Source of the DNA: Tetraselmis striata
Taxonomy: Eukaryota; Chlorophyta; Chlorodendrophyceae; Chlorodendrales; Chlorodendraceae
Direction of reading: 5' to 3'
DNA length: 64,000 nucleotides
Assembly (NCBI GenBank): GCA_006384855.1
Contig: VCJN01002444.1
Span: 1 to 64,000, forward strand
Of the stretch, positions 44,195 through 54,570 are shown in pieces. Each line of letters opens with the position of its first letter. Positions within the stretch are counted from its first letter, which is position 1. The notes beneath the pieces are model-generated. The model had not been told where the DNA came from and ran no database searches. It saw only the letters and a program-made list of their open reading frames with translations. The translations under genes and the position numbers were made by a program.

Positions 44195-44515
44195 TGGGAT
44201 GCAGTATCTACTGCACTATAGACTGCAGAAACTGCAGCATGCAGTTAAGCTACTGCACTTCCCGAAAAGGGGCTTCAGTGCAGGTACCCAAAGTGCCCCA
44301 AATATATGCCCTTCACTGTCCCGCCCTTCCCTATAATCAACAGTTTCAGTGCTACTACAGCCTGCACTGCAGCTTGCAGTACTATTGCAGCCAAATGACT
44401 GCAGCCTGCACTGCAACATTCATGCAGCATGCAGTACTGCAGCCTGCTTGCAGCCCGCAGTTCTGCACTGCAGCCTGCAATCCTGGAAAGTGGATTGCAG
44501 CCCAACCCTGGTATA
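44195..44515 (+). repeat. CTGCAG-rich low-complexity, palindrome-dense region
   Basis: About 320 bp in which CTGCAG, CTGCA, GCATGCAG and related words recur roughly twenty times. It encodes Cys/Gln/Ala strings on both strands. The words are self-complementary, so the region can fold into many short hairpins. Confidence 0.8.
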
Positions 44516-44799
44516 TATAGTTATAGACCTTCCGCAAATTTGTTGGGGCGGTGGTCGACGTTCTACATTCGTGTATAATCCGTGAAAACGACCCACCCCG
44601 AGCTTGTTGACCTTCGTGTCGTCGTCGCCGTCGTTTTAGTCATATTGTTCAGTACTTGACTGAAATTGAAATGATTGCAAATTTACTACGTGCTAGTGCC
44701 TCGGGCATTATTGTATATGTAACAAAATGTTGTATATATACTAACATACAACAGAAAGTATGGGCCCATTACTATGGGCAAAACTGGCATGATGACCAA

Positions 44800-45645
44800 A
44801 TTGAAATTGAAATTGAATTACATCGACTAATCCGTTGCTCTCCGCCGCCCGGATCGTGTTGTTCTCGAGGCCTGCCATCTCTAACCATAGTAGAGACACA
44901 TATGTGTATTACAGCTCCGGCTACCGGCCTTCCTCTTCCGTTTCCATCCCTGCCTCCTTCCGTTGCAGCCTTCGGCTGCCCCGCATGTGTGCTATCACCG
45001 GCTTCGCGGCTCCTCCGTTTTCCGCGCCCAGTTCGGCATAGAGCCCCAAGCAGTCCGCCGGTTGTTGGTCCGCTAGTCGCAGCATATGGACCCGCTGCTC
45101 AGGTAGGCGTCGGGCTAGGGCGGTGCCATGTTACCGTCCACTCCGACTAAAATAAGGTATGAGTGGCCCGCAGAGGAGACCTAGTCGGACTAAGGCAGCC
45201 GGAGCGTCCCGCCCGCTCTAGGTATCGTGCGGGGGGCCCCATCCCGAGGCGGGCGCCATCGTGGCCGTTGCTAGATGGGGGAGTTGTTGGTGCTGGGAGT
45301 GCCGTCTGAGCTTGTGTCGGTGAGCAAGGGGCACATGGTGCTCGCCGAGTGGTGGTTGTTGATGGAGGTGAGCGGCATGTTCGTGGGCGCCGGGGGTGCC
45401 CGACTAGTGGTGATCGTTGATGAGGGTATGCGGCTTGTTGGTGGGCGCCGCCGCGCAATTGAAATCGAAATTGAAATTGATTACAACATGCTAGTCTACT
45501 GCTCTTCACCGCCGCCCTGACTGAGTTAGTTGCTCTTAGGGCATGCCATCTCTAACCATAGTAGGGAACACATATAGCGTAATTACAGCTCAAGCTTCCG
45601 GCCATCCTCTTTCGTTTCCAAGCCCCGCCTCCTTCCATCACGTGA
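44800..45645 (+). repeat. Pair of R3 repeats (copies 2 and 3), each preceded by a GAAATT tract
   Basis: R3 copy 2 (about 44850-44985) and copy 3 (about 45520-45645) are direct repeats some 665 bp apart. Each is preceded by an ATTGAAATTGAAATTGA-type tract (44800-44822 and 45458-45482). The 500 bp between them show no recognisable ORF. The arrangement could be two insertions of one small element or a short element with terminal direct repeats. Confidence 0.55.
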
Positions 45646-46043
45646 TCAGTAGTTGTGTTACTTTCGGATAACTGCGGGTAGTCGCCAATACGAGCGACTA
45701 CCGATAATGGGCAGTACGGGGATTACGAATGCAGTACTCACCCCACCCCCGAAATGGTTTTCCTGTACATTGGCAATGCACCGGCACCGCGCAATCTTCG
45801 GTCGTCGCGCGTCTTGGCTCCACCTGCCGCCATCGCTGAAACAATCCCGCAGGTCGCGGCGCTGATCGCCCTACCACGCCGGCTGTGGCGGTCCGCCGGC
45901 CTCGGCCGCTGTCCGCCGATGCTGCCTCCATCTCGCCCGCCTAAGCTCTTGCGGTAAGATCCCAAGGGGGTCTGGAGGGGGAAAGGCGAGCACCAACCCC
46001 CCCCCCCCCCCTCCCCGTCCGCGTGTCGTCGCTCCGTGGTCGG
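45646..46043. other. Stretch left of the CACTA-type element
   Basis: No recognised gene. A Gly/Arg-rich minus-strand frame (45698-45931) contains GIVSAMAAGGAKTRDDRRLR; it has no family match I know. A C run lies at about 45999-46012. Confidence 0.4.
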
Positions 46044-46046
46044 CAG

Positions 46047-46068
46047 CACTGTGAGATTCAGATGTGAC
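46047..46068 (+). repeat. Left terminal inverted repeat of the CACTA-type element
   Basis: 22 bp starting CACTGTGAG, an exact match in reverse complement to 54571-54592. Followed by a GACG-rich subterminal region. Confidence 0.9.
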
Positions 46069-46653
46069 GTAAATGTGCCCTACTGGTGACGAACGACGAC
46101 ATACGGGGACGATACGGGACGGACGAGGGACGTGGATTTCATACCCAGTAGCGACGACTATCGCGCGCGACCTGTAAAGTACTATATGAATTTCTCGTTT
46201 CCATAATTTCATCAAATTGATATGCGCACGCGGGCTCGCGTGTCGCCCGCCGACGCGGAGCACCCGGGCTAAGTACAGGCGGATGTACGCACTCATTGCA
46301 CATCGCCGCACATCGCTGACCGCACATCGCTGACCGCTGACCCCGCGGTGTGCCGCGATGTGCGGCACGACGGGCGGAGGTGTGGGCGGATGTAGGTGGT
46401 ACGGTAGGTGGTAGGCGGTAGGTGGTGTTCGTAGGTGCGCGTTTTAATGCAGCCGCCCTAACTGCTGATGATTGTGTAACGCCCCAGCACGCGCATGAAG
46501 TATGGGGTCGCCTCACGGTCACCGCCGCTCACCGTTGAATCAAGCGCGGACAGCCGCGCACTCGCATCTGTGTTGCCTGCCGGTGGTGGGTTACATCCAC
46601 CCCAACTCTCAACCCCCCCCCCCCCCCCCCCGCCCTCGCGCGCGGCAGCAGGC

Positions 46654-48165
46654 ATGCCGGGAAAGGGATGGATAGCGAGTGTGTCGAAGGATGGCGTGTA
46701 CTCATGCAAGCACTGCCGGGGCAACGTGACGGGCACTTGTGATAAGATGGCGCGAGAGCGGCACTTCCTAAAATTCCCGAACTGTAGCCACTCGTTGAAG
46801 CGTGCGGCTAAGTTGCGCCGCAAGGCCGCCTTATCACAAGCAGCAGCAGCAGGGGCGGCAGCAGCAGCAGCAACAACAACAGGGGCGGCAGCAGGAGTAG
46901 CTGCAGCCGTCGGAAACGGCCCGCCTGCGCCGGTCTCGGACGACGGCGGCTCGAAGGTGGACGATGTGATGGGCGTGGGGGAGGACCCCGTTGGCGAAGA
47001 CGGTATGGACATCGACGCGCCTGCGTGGCCGCCGGCGGGCGTGGAACCCGCGATGAGGGCGTGATATGGAAAGGCGATTCCGGCGACTTCTACATGAAGG
47101 TCATCGCCAAGAAGTTCCGGGGGGTATGGCACTACGGCGTGATAACCGGCGTCGTTACCGAGTGGGTGTTGGAGGACTACGGCGGGGCGACCCAGTGGCG
47201 CGCTGTTTTCGAGGACGGGGGCATTGTGGGCCTTCTGCGTTCAGAGGTGAGTGGGCCCGGCCTGCGTGCTGGTGGCACCACTCAACTGCGGTTGTATGGA
47301 ATCACACGCACCCGCCCGGTCGGCGTGGCAGGTTGTGGAGGCTATGGCGGCTGCCCAGGAGCACCCCCCTGTGGATGCGGACGGGGAGGCTCGCTTGGTA
47401 ACCGTCCATGAAGGCGATGACTTGTCCAGTGAATCACGCACCTTGCCCGGCGTGCGGTCAACACAACCCGGCTGGCGGAGGCCAAGCAGAACACTGGCTG
47501 CCATGGCGTGTGCCATGTGCATGTGGTCCGGGGCTATGTCAGCATGGTCAACCTCTTCCCCCTCGCGCCGTTCCACCTGTTTTTTTTTGGCTTGGGAAGG
47601 GACTTCTGGAGGAAATTTGTCACCGTGCAGGGCCACATTGGATTCCGAGCTATGAAGCAGGAAGACCGGCGCCAGGCTTTAGTCCCGATACCCAGCAACT
47701 TTGAACGCGGGTTGCGCCCTTCGTTTGCAGTGTCCAAGAATCGAAAGGTAAACCCCTCCCCCCCCCCCCCCCCCGGGCGTGGGCGTGGGCGTGGGCGTGA
47801 CGGCATTCCCCTCCATGACTGCAGGGTCAGGCAAGGTGACGGTGCAGCCCGGCTGGGTCATGGAGGACTGCTTGCACCACATGGAAACGTTTTCCATTCT
47901 TAACGCCGGTCCGCTGCTCGAGGAGGCCCGGGTGAAGGCGATCATGCCCGAGAAGGAGCTCGCGTCCCCAGCGGTGGTGCGTTCGGTGTCACGACTGGCG
48001 GTGCTTGGGCACATGTACAAGCGCCTGCAAGGAGCTGCGTGGTTCGTCACGCGGTGGGGGTTGCAGAATGTGGTGACAGAGGAGGACGGCCCCGAGCGCA
48101 AGGCGCAGGTGGACGCGCTCACTAGGGAGGGGAGGACTCGATACCCAGCGCGGCGCCAAGGCGCG
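46654..48165 (+). CDS. Transposon-borne gene with Cys/His N-terminal domain, unidentified (tail continues into the minisatellite)
   Basis: It starts at MPGKGWIASVSKDGVYSCKH. The first 45 residues have C..C...C..H/C spacing (CKHCRGN, TCDKMARERHFLKFPNCSHS) like a BED-type DNA-binding zinc finger. A poly-Ala/Thr linker and an acidic stretch follow. Further blocks lie in later frames: FYMKVIAKKFRGVWHYGVIT with WVLEDYGGATQWRAVFEDGG (47087-47245), VVEAMAAAQEHPPVDADGEA (from 47330), WRKFVTVQGHIGFRAMKQED (from 47600) and TVQPGWVMEDCLHHMETFSI to LAVLGHMYKRLQGAAWFVTR (47840-48050). A donor AAAG/GTAAACC followed by a C run ends one block, and GAG/GTGAGT another, so this is probably one spliced gene. The frame changes near 47045 without an obvious intron. 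It is probably the element's transposition-related protein, by position only. Confidence 0.45.
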
Positions 48166-49128
48166 GCGGCCGGGGCAGCGCGGCGCCAAGGCGCGGCGGC
48201 CGGGGCAGCGCGGCGCCAAGGCGCGGCGGCCGGGGCAGCGCGGCGCCAACGCGCGGCGGCCGGGGCAGCGCGGCGCCAAGGCGCGGCGGCCGGGGCAGCG
48301 CGGCGCCAAGGCGCGGCGGCCGGGGCAGCGCGGCGCCAACGCGAGTGGGATGGGCGGGGCAGCGCGGCGCCAAGGCGCGGCGGCCGGGGCAGCGCGGCGC
48401 CAAGGCGCGGCGGCCGGGGCAGCGCGGCGCCAAGGCGCGGCGGCCGGGGCAGCGCGGCGCCAAGGCGCGGCGGCCGGGGCAGCGCGGCGCCAAGGCGCGG
48501 CGGCCGGGGCAGCGCGGCGCCAAGGCGCGGCGGCCGGGGCAGCGCGGCGCCAAGGCGCGGCGGCCGGGGCAGCGCGGCGCCAAGGCGCGGCGGCCGGGGC
48601 AGCGCGGCGCCAAGGCGCGGCGGCCGGGGCAGCGCGGCGCCAAGGCGCGGCGGCCGGGGCAGCGCGGCGCCAAGGCGCGGCGGCCGGGGCAGCGCGGCGC
48701 CAAGGCGCGGCGGCCGGGGCAGCGCGGCGCCAAGGCGCGGCGGCCGGGGCAGCGCGGCGCCAAGGCGCGGCGGCCGGGGCAGCGCGGCGCCAAGGCGCGG
48801 CGGCCGGGGCAGCGCGGCGCCAAGGCGCGGCGGCCGGGGCAGCGCGGCGCCAAGGCGCGGCGGCCGGGGCAGCGCGGCGCCAAGGCGCGGCGGCCGGGGC
48901 AGCGCGGCGCCAAGGCGCGGCGGCCGGGGCAGCGCGGCGCCAAGGCGCGGCGGCCGGGGCAGCGCGGCGCCAAGGCGCGGCGGCCGGGGCAGCGCGGCGC
49001 CAAGGCGCGGCGGCCGGGGCAGCGCGGCGCCAAGGCGCGGCGGCCGGGGCAGCGCGGCGCCAAGGCGCGGCGGCCGGGGCAGCACGGCGCCAAGGCGCGG
49101 CGGCCGGGGCAGCGCGGCGCCAAGGCAA
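48149..49128 (+). repeat. 30-bp minisatellite, about 32 copies, nearly identical
   Basis: The unit is GGCGCCAAGGCGCGGCGGCC plus GGGGCAGCGC. Copies from 48357 to about 49080 are essentially perfect. One variant junction (48341-48360) contains GAGTGGGATGGGCGGGGCAG, the same string found at 49720-49740. Because 30 is a multiple of three and the unit has few stop-like words, several frames stay open on both strands for 280-500 codons; none of these is evidence of a gene on its own. In the frame of the upstream gene it would encode an (ARRQGAAAGA)n tail. Confidence 0.95.
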
Positions 49129-49716
49129 CGCATACAGCGGAATCGGCGGAAAGGGATGCATTACAAGTTGTGGACGGCAGGCGCTGAAAACTATGCGGTC
49201 ATGCCGCAACAACCCCAGCACTGGCTTCTGGATACCTCTGATCTGGCTGGCGGCGGCGGGCTGCGGGATGCAAGGCCGCATGACTGAGGTGGCGGTGCTG
49301 GTGAGCCCGCAGAGTCTGCATGCGGCGGAGGCGGCGCAGCCGCATAGGCACTAGACAATGCTCTGAAGTGAGCCCCAATTGTCTGCTCAGCGCCTGCCCC
49401 AATGTAACGCACCAGCTTGGCAGCAATTGGCAGCTCTTTTGCCCCCCCCTCCACCCCACAGACACACTACCAATACCAGTTTCTCATCCCGGCGGGCAGT
49501 TGATGCGTATACCCAGGCTTGTGCGTACGCGGTGCGGGGGGGGGGGGGGGGGGGGGGGATCACTATAGCTAAGCTAGTGATGTGAGATATGAGTGCAGCA
49601 ACAGATATTGTGCAAGATATAATACGATGGCATGCAAGCGGGTCCCCGCTCTTCCACAATCATTGGCCCTGCTCCCTCTTGCCCCGCCCCCGGTGCCCTT
49701 TAGCTGCTCTCAGCAT

Positions 49717-49872
49717 CCCGAGTGGGATGGGCGGGGCAGCGGTTGCTACCGAGTGAGGCGTAGCATCGTTTGCAGTAGCAACGCAGCCTTTCCGGTGTGA
49801 CGCCGCCTGGATGTAACCCAGCAGTACGCGCAAAGTGCAAGTGCAAGCTGCTGATGGCGGGGATCCCGCGCG

Positions 49873-49916
<44 letters not shown>

Positions 49917-50052
49917 CGGCTGTGGGATAGGCGGGGCAGCGGTTGCTACCGAGTGAGGCGTAGCATCGTTTGCAGTAGCAACGCAGCCTTTCCGGTTGCA
50001 TAGTGTGACACCGCTTGGATGTAACCCAGCAGTACGCGCAAAGTGCAAGTGT
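49717..50052 (+). repeat. Direct duplication of about 125 bp flanking a run of about 40 G
   Basis: Copies 49723-49852 and 49926-50052 share GCGGGGCAGCGGTTGCTACC, GAGGCGTAGCATCGTTTGC and CCCAGCAGTACGCGCAAAGT. Between them is an uninterrupted G run from about 49875 to 49913. The right copy has an 8-bp extra TTGCATAG. Confidence 0.85.
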
Positions 50053-50093
50053 TACACGTCCGTGTGCCCCACCCAATGACATTGCGCCCGACC

Positions 50094-50900
50094 TCACTGA
50101 CGGCATGTCTCGCTCTCCTTCAGCTCCTGGGCCGTCCGCCGCCTCACCCTGCGCACCCTACCAGCCGCGCGTGCCTTCTCGGAAGCCTCACACACGGCGG
50201 CGCGAGTCGCGTCGTGGAACGCGTCCCTGACATGGCGGAACTCCGCCCTCACCGTGGCCGTGGTCGGGCAGAGGACTGCCCGCTGATGGGTCGCCATGCA
50301 TGGGTACTTGGGGCCGCACAAAGCCGGGGTGCCGTCGCAGCAACACTCCCAGTCCGTCCGTTGGCCGCATTCCACGCATGACGGGCGTCCGGCCAGGACA
50401 CGCACATGATAGTGCATGTGGCCGCCTCCCGCCACTGCTCGTAGTGCTCCGGTCAACATGGCGACGAGCAAGTCGGCATGTCCCGCAGGTGGCTGCGGGG
50501 CGGGTGGCGCGAGCGCAGCCTCGCTCGCCTCGACAACCCCCTCAGCCCGATCAGTCGCCTCGACCACGACCTCCTCCGCCTCCTGACGCGGCGCACCAGG
50601 CGCATCATCGTCGCCTGGCAGGGCGTCCCCCCCCGCAACGGCGCCGTCGGCGGTGGCCGACGCCGTCGTGGCGGGGTGTTGTGAGGAGGTGGCCCTAGAC
50701 ATAGGTGGGGCCGGCACCGCCATGTGTTGCTCCACATGCGGTGCGGTTCCTGACGCGACAGCTCCGTCGCACCAGTACCGGCGCCGGCACCCCACGCCTG
50801 CTGGGATTACCACCAACCGGCATGTTTCCTTTGGGAGGCGGTTCATCCGCGTCGGAGGTGAGCGGCGGTGCCTGTGTGGGTGTGAATACTGCCCGGCCAT
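50094..50900 (-). CDS. Transposon-borne protein with a C-terminal Cys/His cluster, 268 aa
   Basis: A single open frame. The N-terminal half is low in order (Ala/Pro/Glu-rich). The C-terminal half reads LLVAMLTGALRAVAGGGHMH, then RPSCVECGQRTDWECC, ALCGPKYPCMATHQRAV and a basic helix REFRHVRDAFHDA...RAAGRVRRVRRRTAQ. The spacing CxxC, ECC(C), LC, PC and H is like the zinc-binding tail of piggyBac-type transposases, but no DDE core precedes it and the host element has CACTA-type ends. It may be a captured or stand-alone DNA-binding protein. No introns are needed. Confidence 0.5.
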   Translation of the reverse strand: MAGQYSHPHRHRRSPPTRMNRLPKETCRLVVIPAGVGCRRRYWCDGAVASGTAPHVEQHMAVPAPPMSRATSSQHPATTASATADGAVAGGDALPGDDDAPGAPRQEAEEVVVEATDRAEGVVEASEAALAPPAPQPPAGHADLLVAMLTGALRAVAGGGHMHYHVRVLAGRPSCVECGQRTDWECCCDGTPALCGPKYPCMATHQRAVLCPTTATVRAEFRHVRDAFHDATRAAVCEASEKARAAGRVRRVRRRTAQELKESETCRQ

Positions 50901-51734
50901 TAGGGCTCCCGCCGCCTGCCGCTCCGCCGACCCAAGCCGCGGCGTGTGCTGCGCCCCGCATAGTCGCCTCGAATATAATATACATGACGCGGGGACGGGG
51001 GGGGGGGGGGGGGATTCGTGCGTTTCGTATGTCGGCGGAAAGGCGTGCGAAGCTGCGGCTGGCGAAGGTGGTGGAAATAAGCGTGGCGGCGTCGGCGGCG
51101 TATTACCGTGCGTGCATGCGTGCGCAACCCCGCGGCAGCAAGCGCCGGACTCGGCGTGTGCCGGCGGCAGAGCTGCGAAGCCATGGACACGGTACGGGAT
51201 GCCAAGTTTGGCTAAGCAACTGCCGAGGCTGGCGGCTTAACCCCCATGTCCGGCGGTTAAGGGACGGAAAGTGCGTAGAAGTTGATCGGCAAAGCGGGCA
51301 TATAAGCCTGGCTGTGCTAGGTTCCTATTAAGTAATGGCGGTTTGTGCTAAGTAATTCGTAGGGGTGGACCATGCAGCGCAGGTAGGGGGCGGTATAAAT
51401 GAGGCCGGGCACATATACTGCTCCACGAAACGACACTGTCGCACGTGTAGTTGAATAGACGCCCCCCCCCCCCCCCCCCCCCCCGCCGGGTCGGCCCGCC
51501 GGGTCGGCCCGCCGACCCGCCACGGCATGTAATATCTGTCATGCATCGCCGGGGTATGTGTGAGTGGATGCCCCGCCGCCACACACCCCCCCCCACCCCC
51601 CCCCCCCCCCATTTACACTTGTGCACTCATTAAGTTTGGGCTGGTTTCGGAGCAGTACATGTACGTATGTATATACATACAATGGAACGTAGGACCTGCG
51701 CGGAAAGAGGCGGGGCTGGCGGAGTGCGTTGGGG

Positions 51735-52862
51735 GTGCGTAGAGTAGCGTGTTGGTGAGATTCGGGGTGCATCGGACGCCGGATGCCCATCCACCCAGCG
51801 TAAAAGACGCGTACGTAATATTCACACTATATATATTCACACGCAAATGTGTGAAAACCGGACATACCGTGCCGGATGGGTGGGAATACGGCGTCCGATG
51901 CAGCCAAAACCCCAGGGACACGCTATTCTATGCACCGCCAATGCACTCCGCCAGCACCGCCTCATTCTCTGTCGATTTCGAAAACGCCTTCACATTATCC
52001 ACCGCTAATTGCAATTGCCACCGTGTAATGTTGTCACGATGTGCGCACACAACAACACTTACTACCGGTTCCGACGCGGATGGAGGCGAGGCTTGCGGAG
52101 TGCGTTGGGGGTGCGTAGAGTAGCGTGCTGCAAATAATTGGGGTGCATCGGACGCCGGATGCCCATCCACCCGGCGTAAAAGACGCGTAATATTCACACT
52201 TTATTAACACACAAATGTGTGAAAACCGGACATTCCGTGCCGGATGGGTGGGAATACGGCGTCCGATGCAGCCAAAACCCCAGCACCACGCTATTCTATG
52301 CACCGCCAATGCACTCCGCCAGCACCGCCTCATTCTCTGTCGATTTCGAAAACGCCTTCACATTATCCACCGCTAATTGCAATTGCCACCGTGTAATATG
52401 TTGTCACGATGTGCGCACACAACAACACTTACTACCGGTTCCGACGCGGATGGAGGCGAGGCTTGCGGAGTGCGTTGGGGGTGCGTAGAGTAGCGTGCTG
52501 CAAATAATTGGGGTGCATCGGACGCCGGATGCCCATCCACCCGGCGTAAAAGACGCGTAATATTCACACTTTATTAACACACAAATGTGTAAAAACCGGA
52601 CATTCCGTGCCGGATGGGTGGGAATACGGCGTCCGATGCAGCCAAAACCCCAGGGACACGCTATTCTATGCACCGCCAATGCACTCCGCCAGCACCGCCT
52701 CATTCTTTGTCGATTTCGAAAACGCCTTCACATTATCCACCGCTAATAATTGCAATTGCCACCGTGTAATGTTGTCACGATGTGCGCACACAACAACACT
52801 TACTACCGGTTCCGACGCGGATGGAGGCGAGGCTTGCGGAGTGCACTGGCGGTGCACAGACT
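51735..52862 (+). repeat. Three tandem satellite units of about 373 bp, each with inverted arms
   Basis: Units start at GTGCGTAGAG near 51735, 52111 and 52481. In each, GGTGCATCGGACGCCGGATG and, about 110 bp on, its near reverse complement ending CGGCGTCCGATGCAGCC form arms of about 30 bp around a centre with CACAAATGTGTG. Copies 2 and 3 are nearly identical. A shared segment on the plus strand encodes MHSASTASFSVDFENAFTLS in all three, but the frame is short and is probably not a gene. Confidence 0.9.
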
Positions 52863-52962
52863 AGCGGGAGACTAGATCCATTGTCGCTTATTTACAAGCA
52901 CGGGCGGTGCTGCCAGACCTGATCGTCTACGGCCGATATAATATTCACACTAAATTAACATC

Positions 52963-53012
52963 GGTGCACACCGCCGCACACCGCCGCACACCGCCGCACA
53001 CCGCTGCGCGCG
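52963..53012 (+). repeat. 10-bp tandem repeat (CACACCGCCG)n
   Basis: Four to five units inside the CACTA-type element, to the right of the satellite. Confidence 0.85.
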
Positions 53013-53678
53013 CACATTCGTCGCACACATTATCCCGGATTCACTCGCCGTATCCATTACGCCGTGCTACTTCAACAATTGCGAAATTACACCGACACAA
53101 TGCCGCACCGACTAGCTCTTGACAATACGTGCATATAAATAGTAGTGGCGCGCTGCTCCTCGCCTCCGATGTGTCGTTGACTGCTGCGGAAGGCGGTCGT
53201 CGACTGGGTGTTAGTTTCTCCACCTCGGCCGCCCCCCCCCCCCCCCCCCCGCCCCCCCCCCCACCTTCACCGCTCACAGCGCCATGGCCGACCTCACCCC
53301 CCCGGGCAAACGTGGGCGGCGAGCCTTGTTGTCTCGCGTGTCCGCGCCGCCGGCATCGAGGAGGACGAGAAAGACATGAGGAAACGCGTGACAAGGTGGG
53401 CGCGCAACAAAACACTCCATCCTCCACATTAGCACGCACCCACTCGTGGCTAACTTGTGCCGCGCGCAGGTTCGTCCGGGAGCGCCGTTAAGGCCCACCT
53501 CAACGCCAAGGCTTCCACAGTGCCAGCGGCGCAACTCGTGGTGGCCGAGGAGGCCGCATCCTCAGCCGCTTAAAGGCGAAACGATTGTGGCTTGTTGTGG
53601 GTGTCTGGGCACAGGGGGCGTCCCGACGCGAAGGTAAGGAAGCTCATGGCGGCGTCGTCGACGGCATAGCCTCCCGGG

Positions 53679-53885
53679 GTGGTGAAGACACTGACGGATG
53701 ACAAGAAGCGGAAGAGGCCAGTGAAGAAACGCCGAGGTAAGAAACTGACGGTCGCGGAGTCGGAGGCGGAGTCGGAGGCGCAGGCGGAGGCGGAGGCGGA
53801 GGCGGAGGCGGAGGCGGAGGCGGAGGCAGCGAGATCGTCGAAGCGGAGGGTCCCGCGGGCACGCAAGAACAAGAACAAGCAGTAG
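53679..53885 (+). CDS. Small Lys-rich ORF with (EA)n core, 68 aa
   Basis: Begins MVKTLTDDKKRKRPVKKRRG, then an alternating Glu/Ala stretch encoded by a GGCGGA hexanucleotide repeat (53752-53828), then SSKRRVPRARKNKNK before a TAG. Upstream exons may exist (53284-53640 contains short basic frames, such as MADLTPPGKRGRRALLSRV). It would be a charged nuclear-type protein if expressed, but the core is a microsatellite. Confidence 0.3.
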   Translation: MVKTLTDDKKRKRPVKKRRGKKLTVAESEAESEAQAEAEAEAEAEAEAEAARSSKRRVPRARKNKNKQ

Positions 53886-54570
53886 CCCCCGCCCCCTTAC
53901 CCCCCCCCCCCCCCCAGGCGGGAGCGGCTGGCGGCGAGGGGGGGCGGGGGGGGGCGGGGCGGGCGTGGTCCCCCCGCCCCCCCCCCCCCCCCGGGGCCAC
54001 ATCCCCCGATGGCAGCTGTCGCGAATATTGTAATTCAAACATTCTTCGGCAAACCGCTGCCTGCCCCCGCCCTCCCCCTCGCGAATATTTATGTAACGTG
54101 AGCACTCTTTGGCAAAACATGGCAGCCAAACCGCCCATCTGATGACCTTTGATCGGACGGCTGGCAGGCCCGTTCAGCAGTACTAGCTATAATGTACACA
54201 AAAATCCCCACTTTGGCCGAATAGTACGGCTGAGATTTGCGCTCCCATGTACTAATAGTCGTAGTTATCCACAGGACCACTCTCCATCGTGCCCGGGTAC
54301 CGGGTACCGGGTACTCGATACCCGGTACCGGCGTAATAAATATATCGCGTACTACCCGGTACTACACGGACAACCTTGTACCTTGTACGTCAGTGCCATG
54401 TAACGCTCCACCGGGCTGGTACGACTTCCTCAATGATGACAAAAAGGATTTATCGCCCGCCGGCAATAACGCCGGATGTACTCGCACGTAACTGGATGGA
54501 CGTGCCGCCACCAGCAGCAGCCTTCACGGATAAATAATAGTCGCTAGTAGTAGTGCTTCGTCACCTGTAT

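Noticed and set aside
48149-49128. CRISPR-like array of 30-bp repeats
   Set aside because: The repeats are directly adjacent with no spacers, and the genome is eukaryotic.
47679-49354. Six overlapping ORFs of 280-502 codons on both strands
   Set aside because: They are all translations of the same 30-bp minisatellite, whose length is a multiple of three; only the frame continuing the upstream plus-strand gene has any claim.
53562-54038. Arg/Leu-repeat ORF on the minus strand
   Set aside because: It is the reverse translation of the GGCGGA hexanucleotide repeat in the small Lys-rich ORF.
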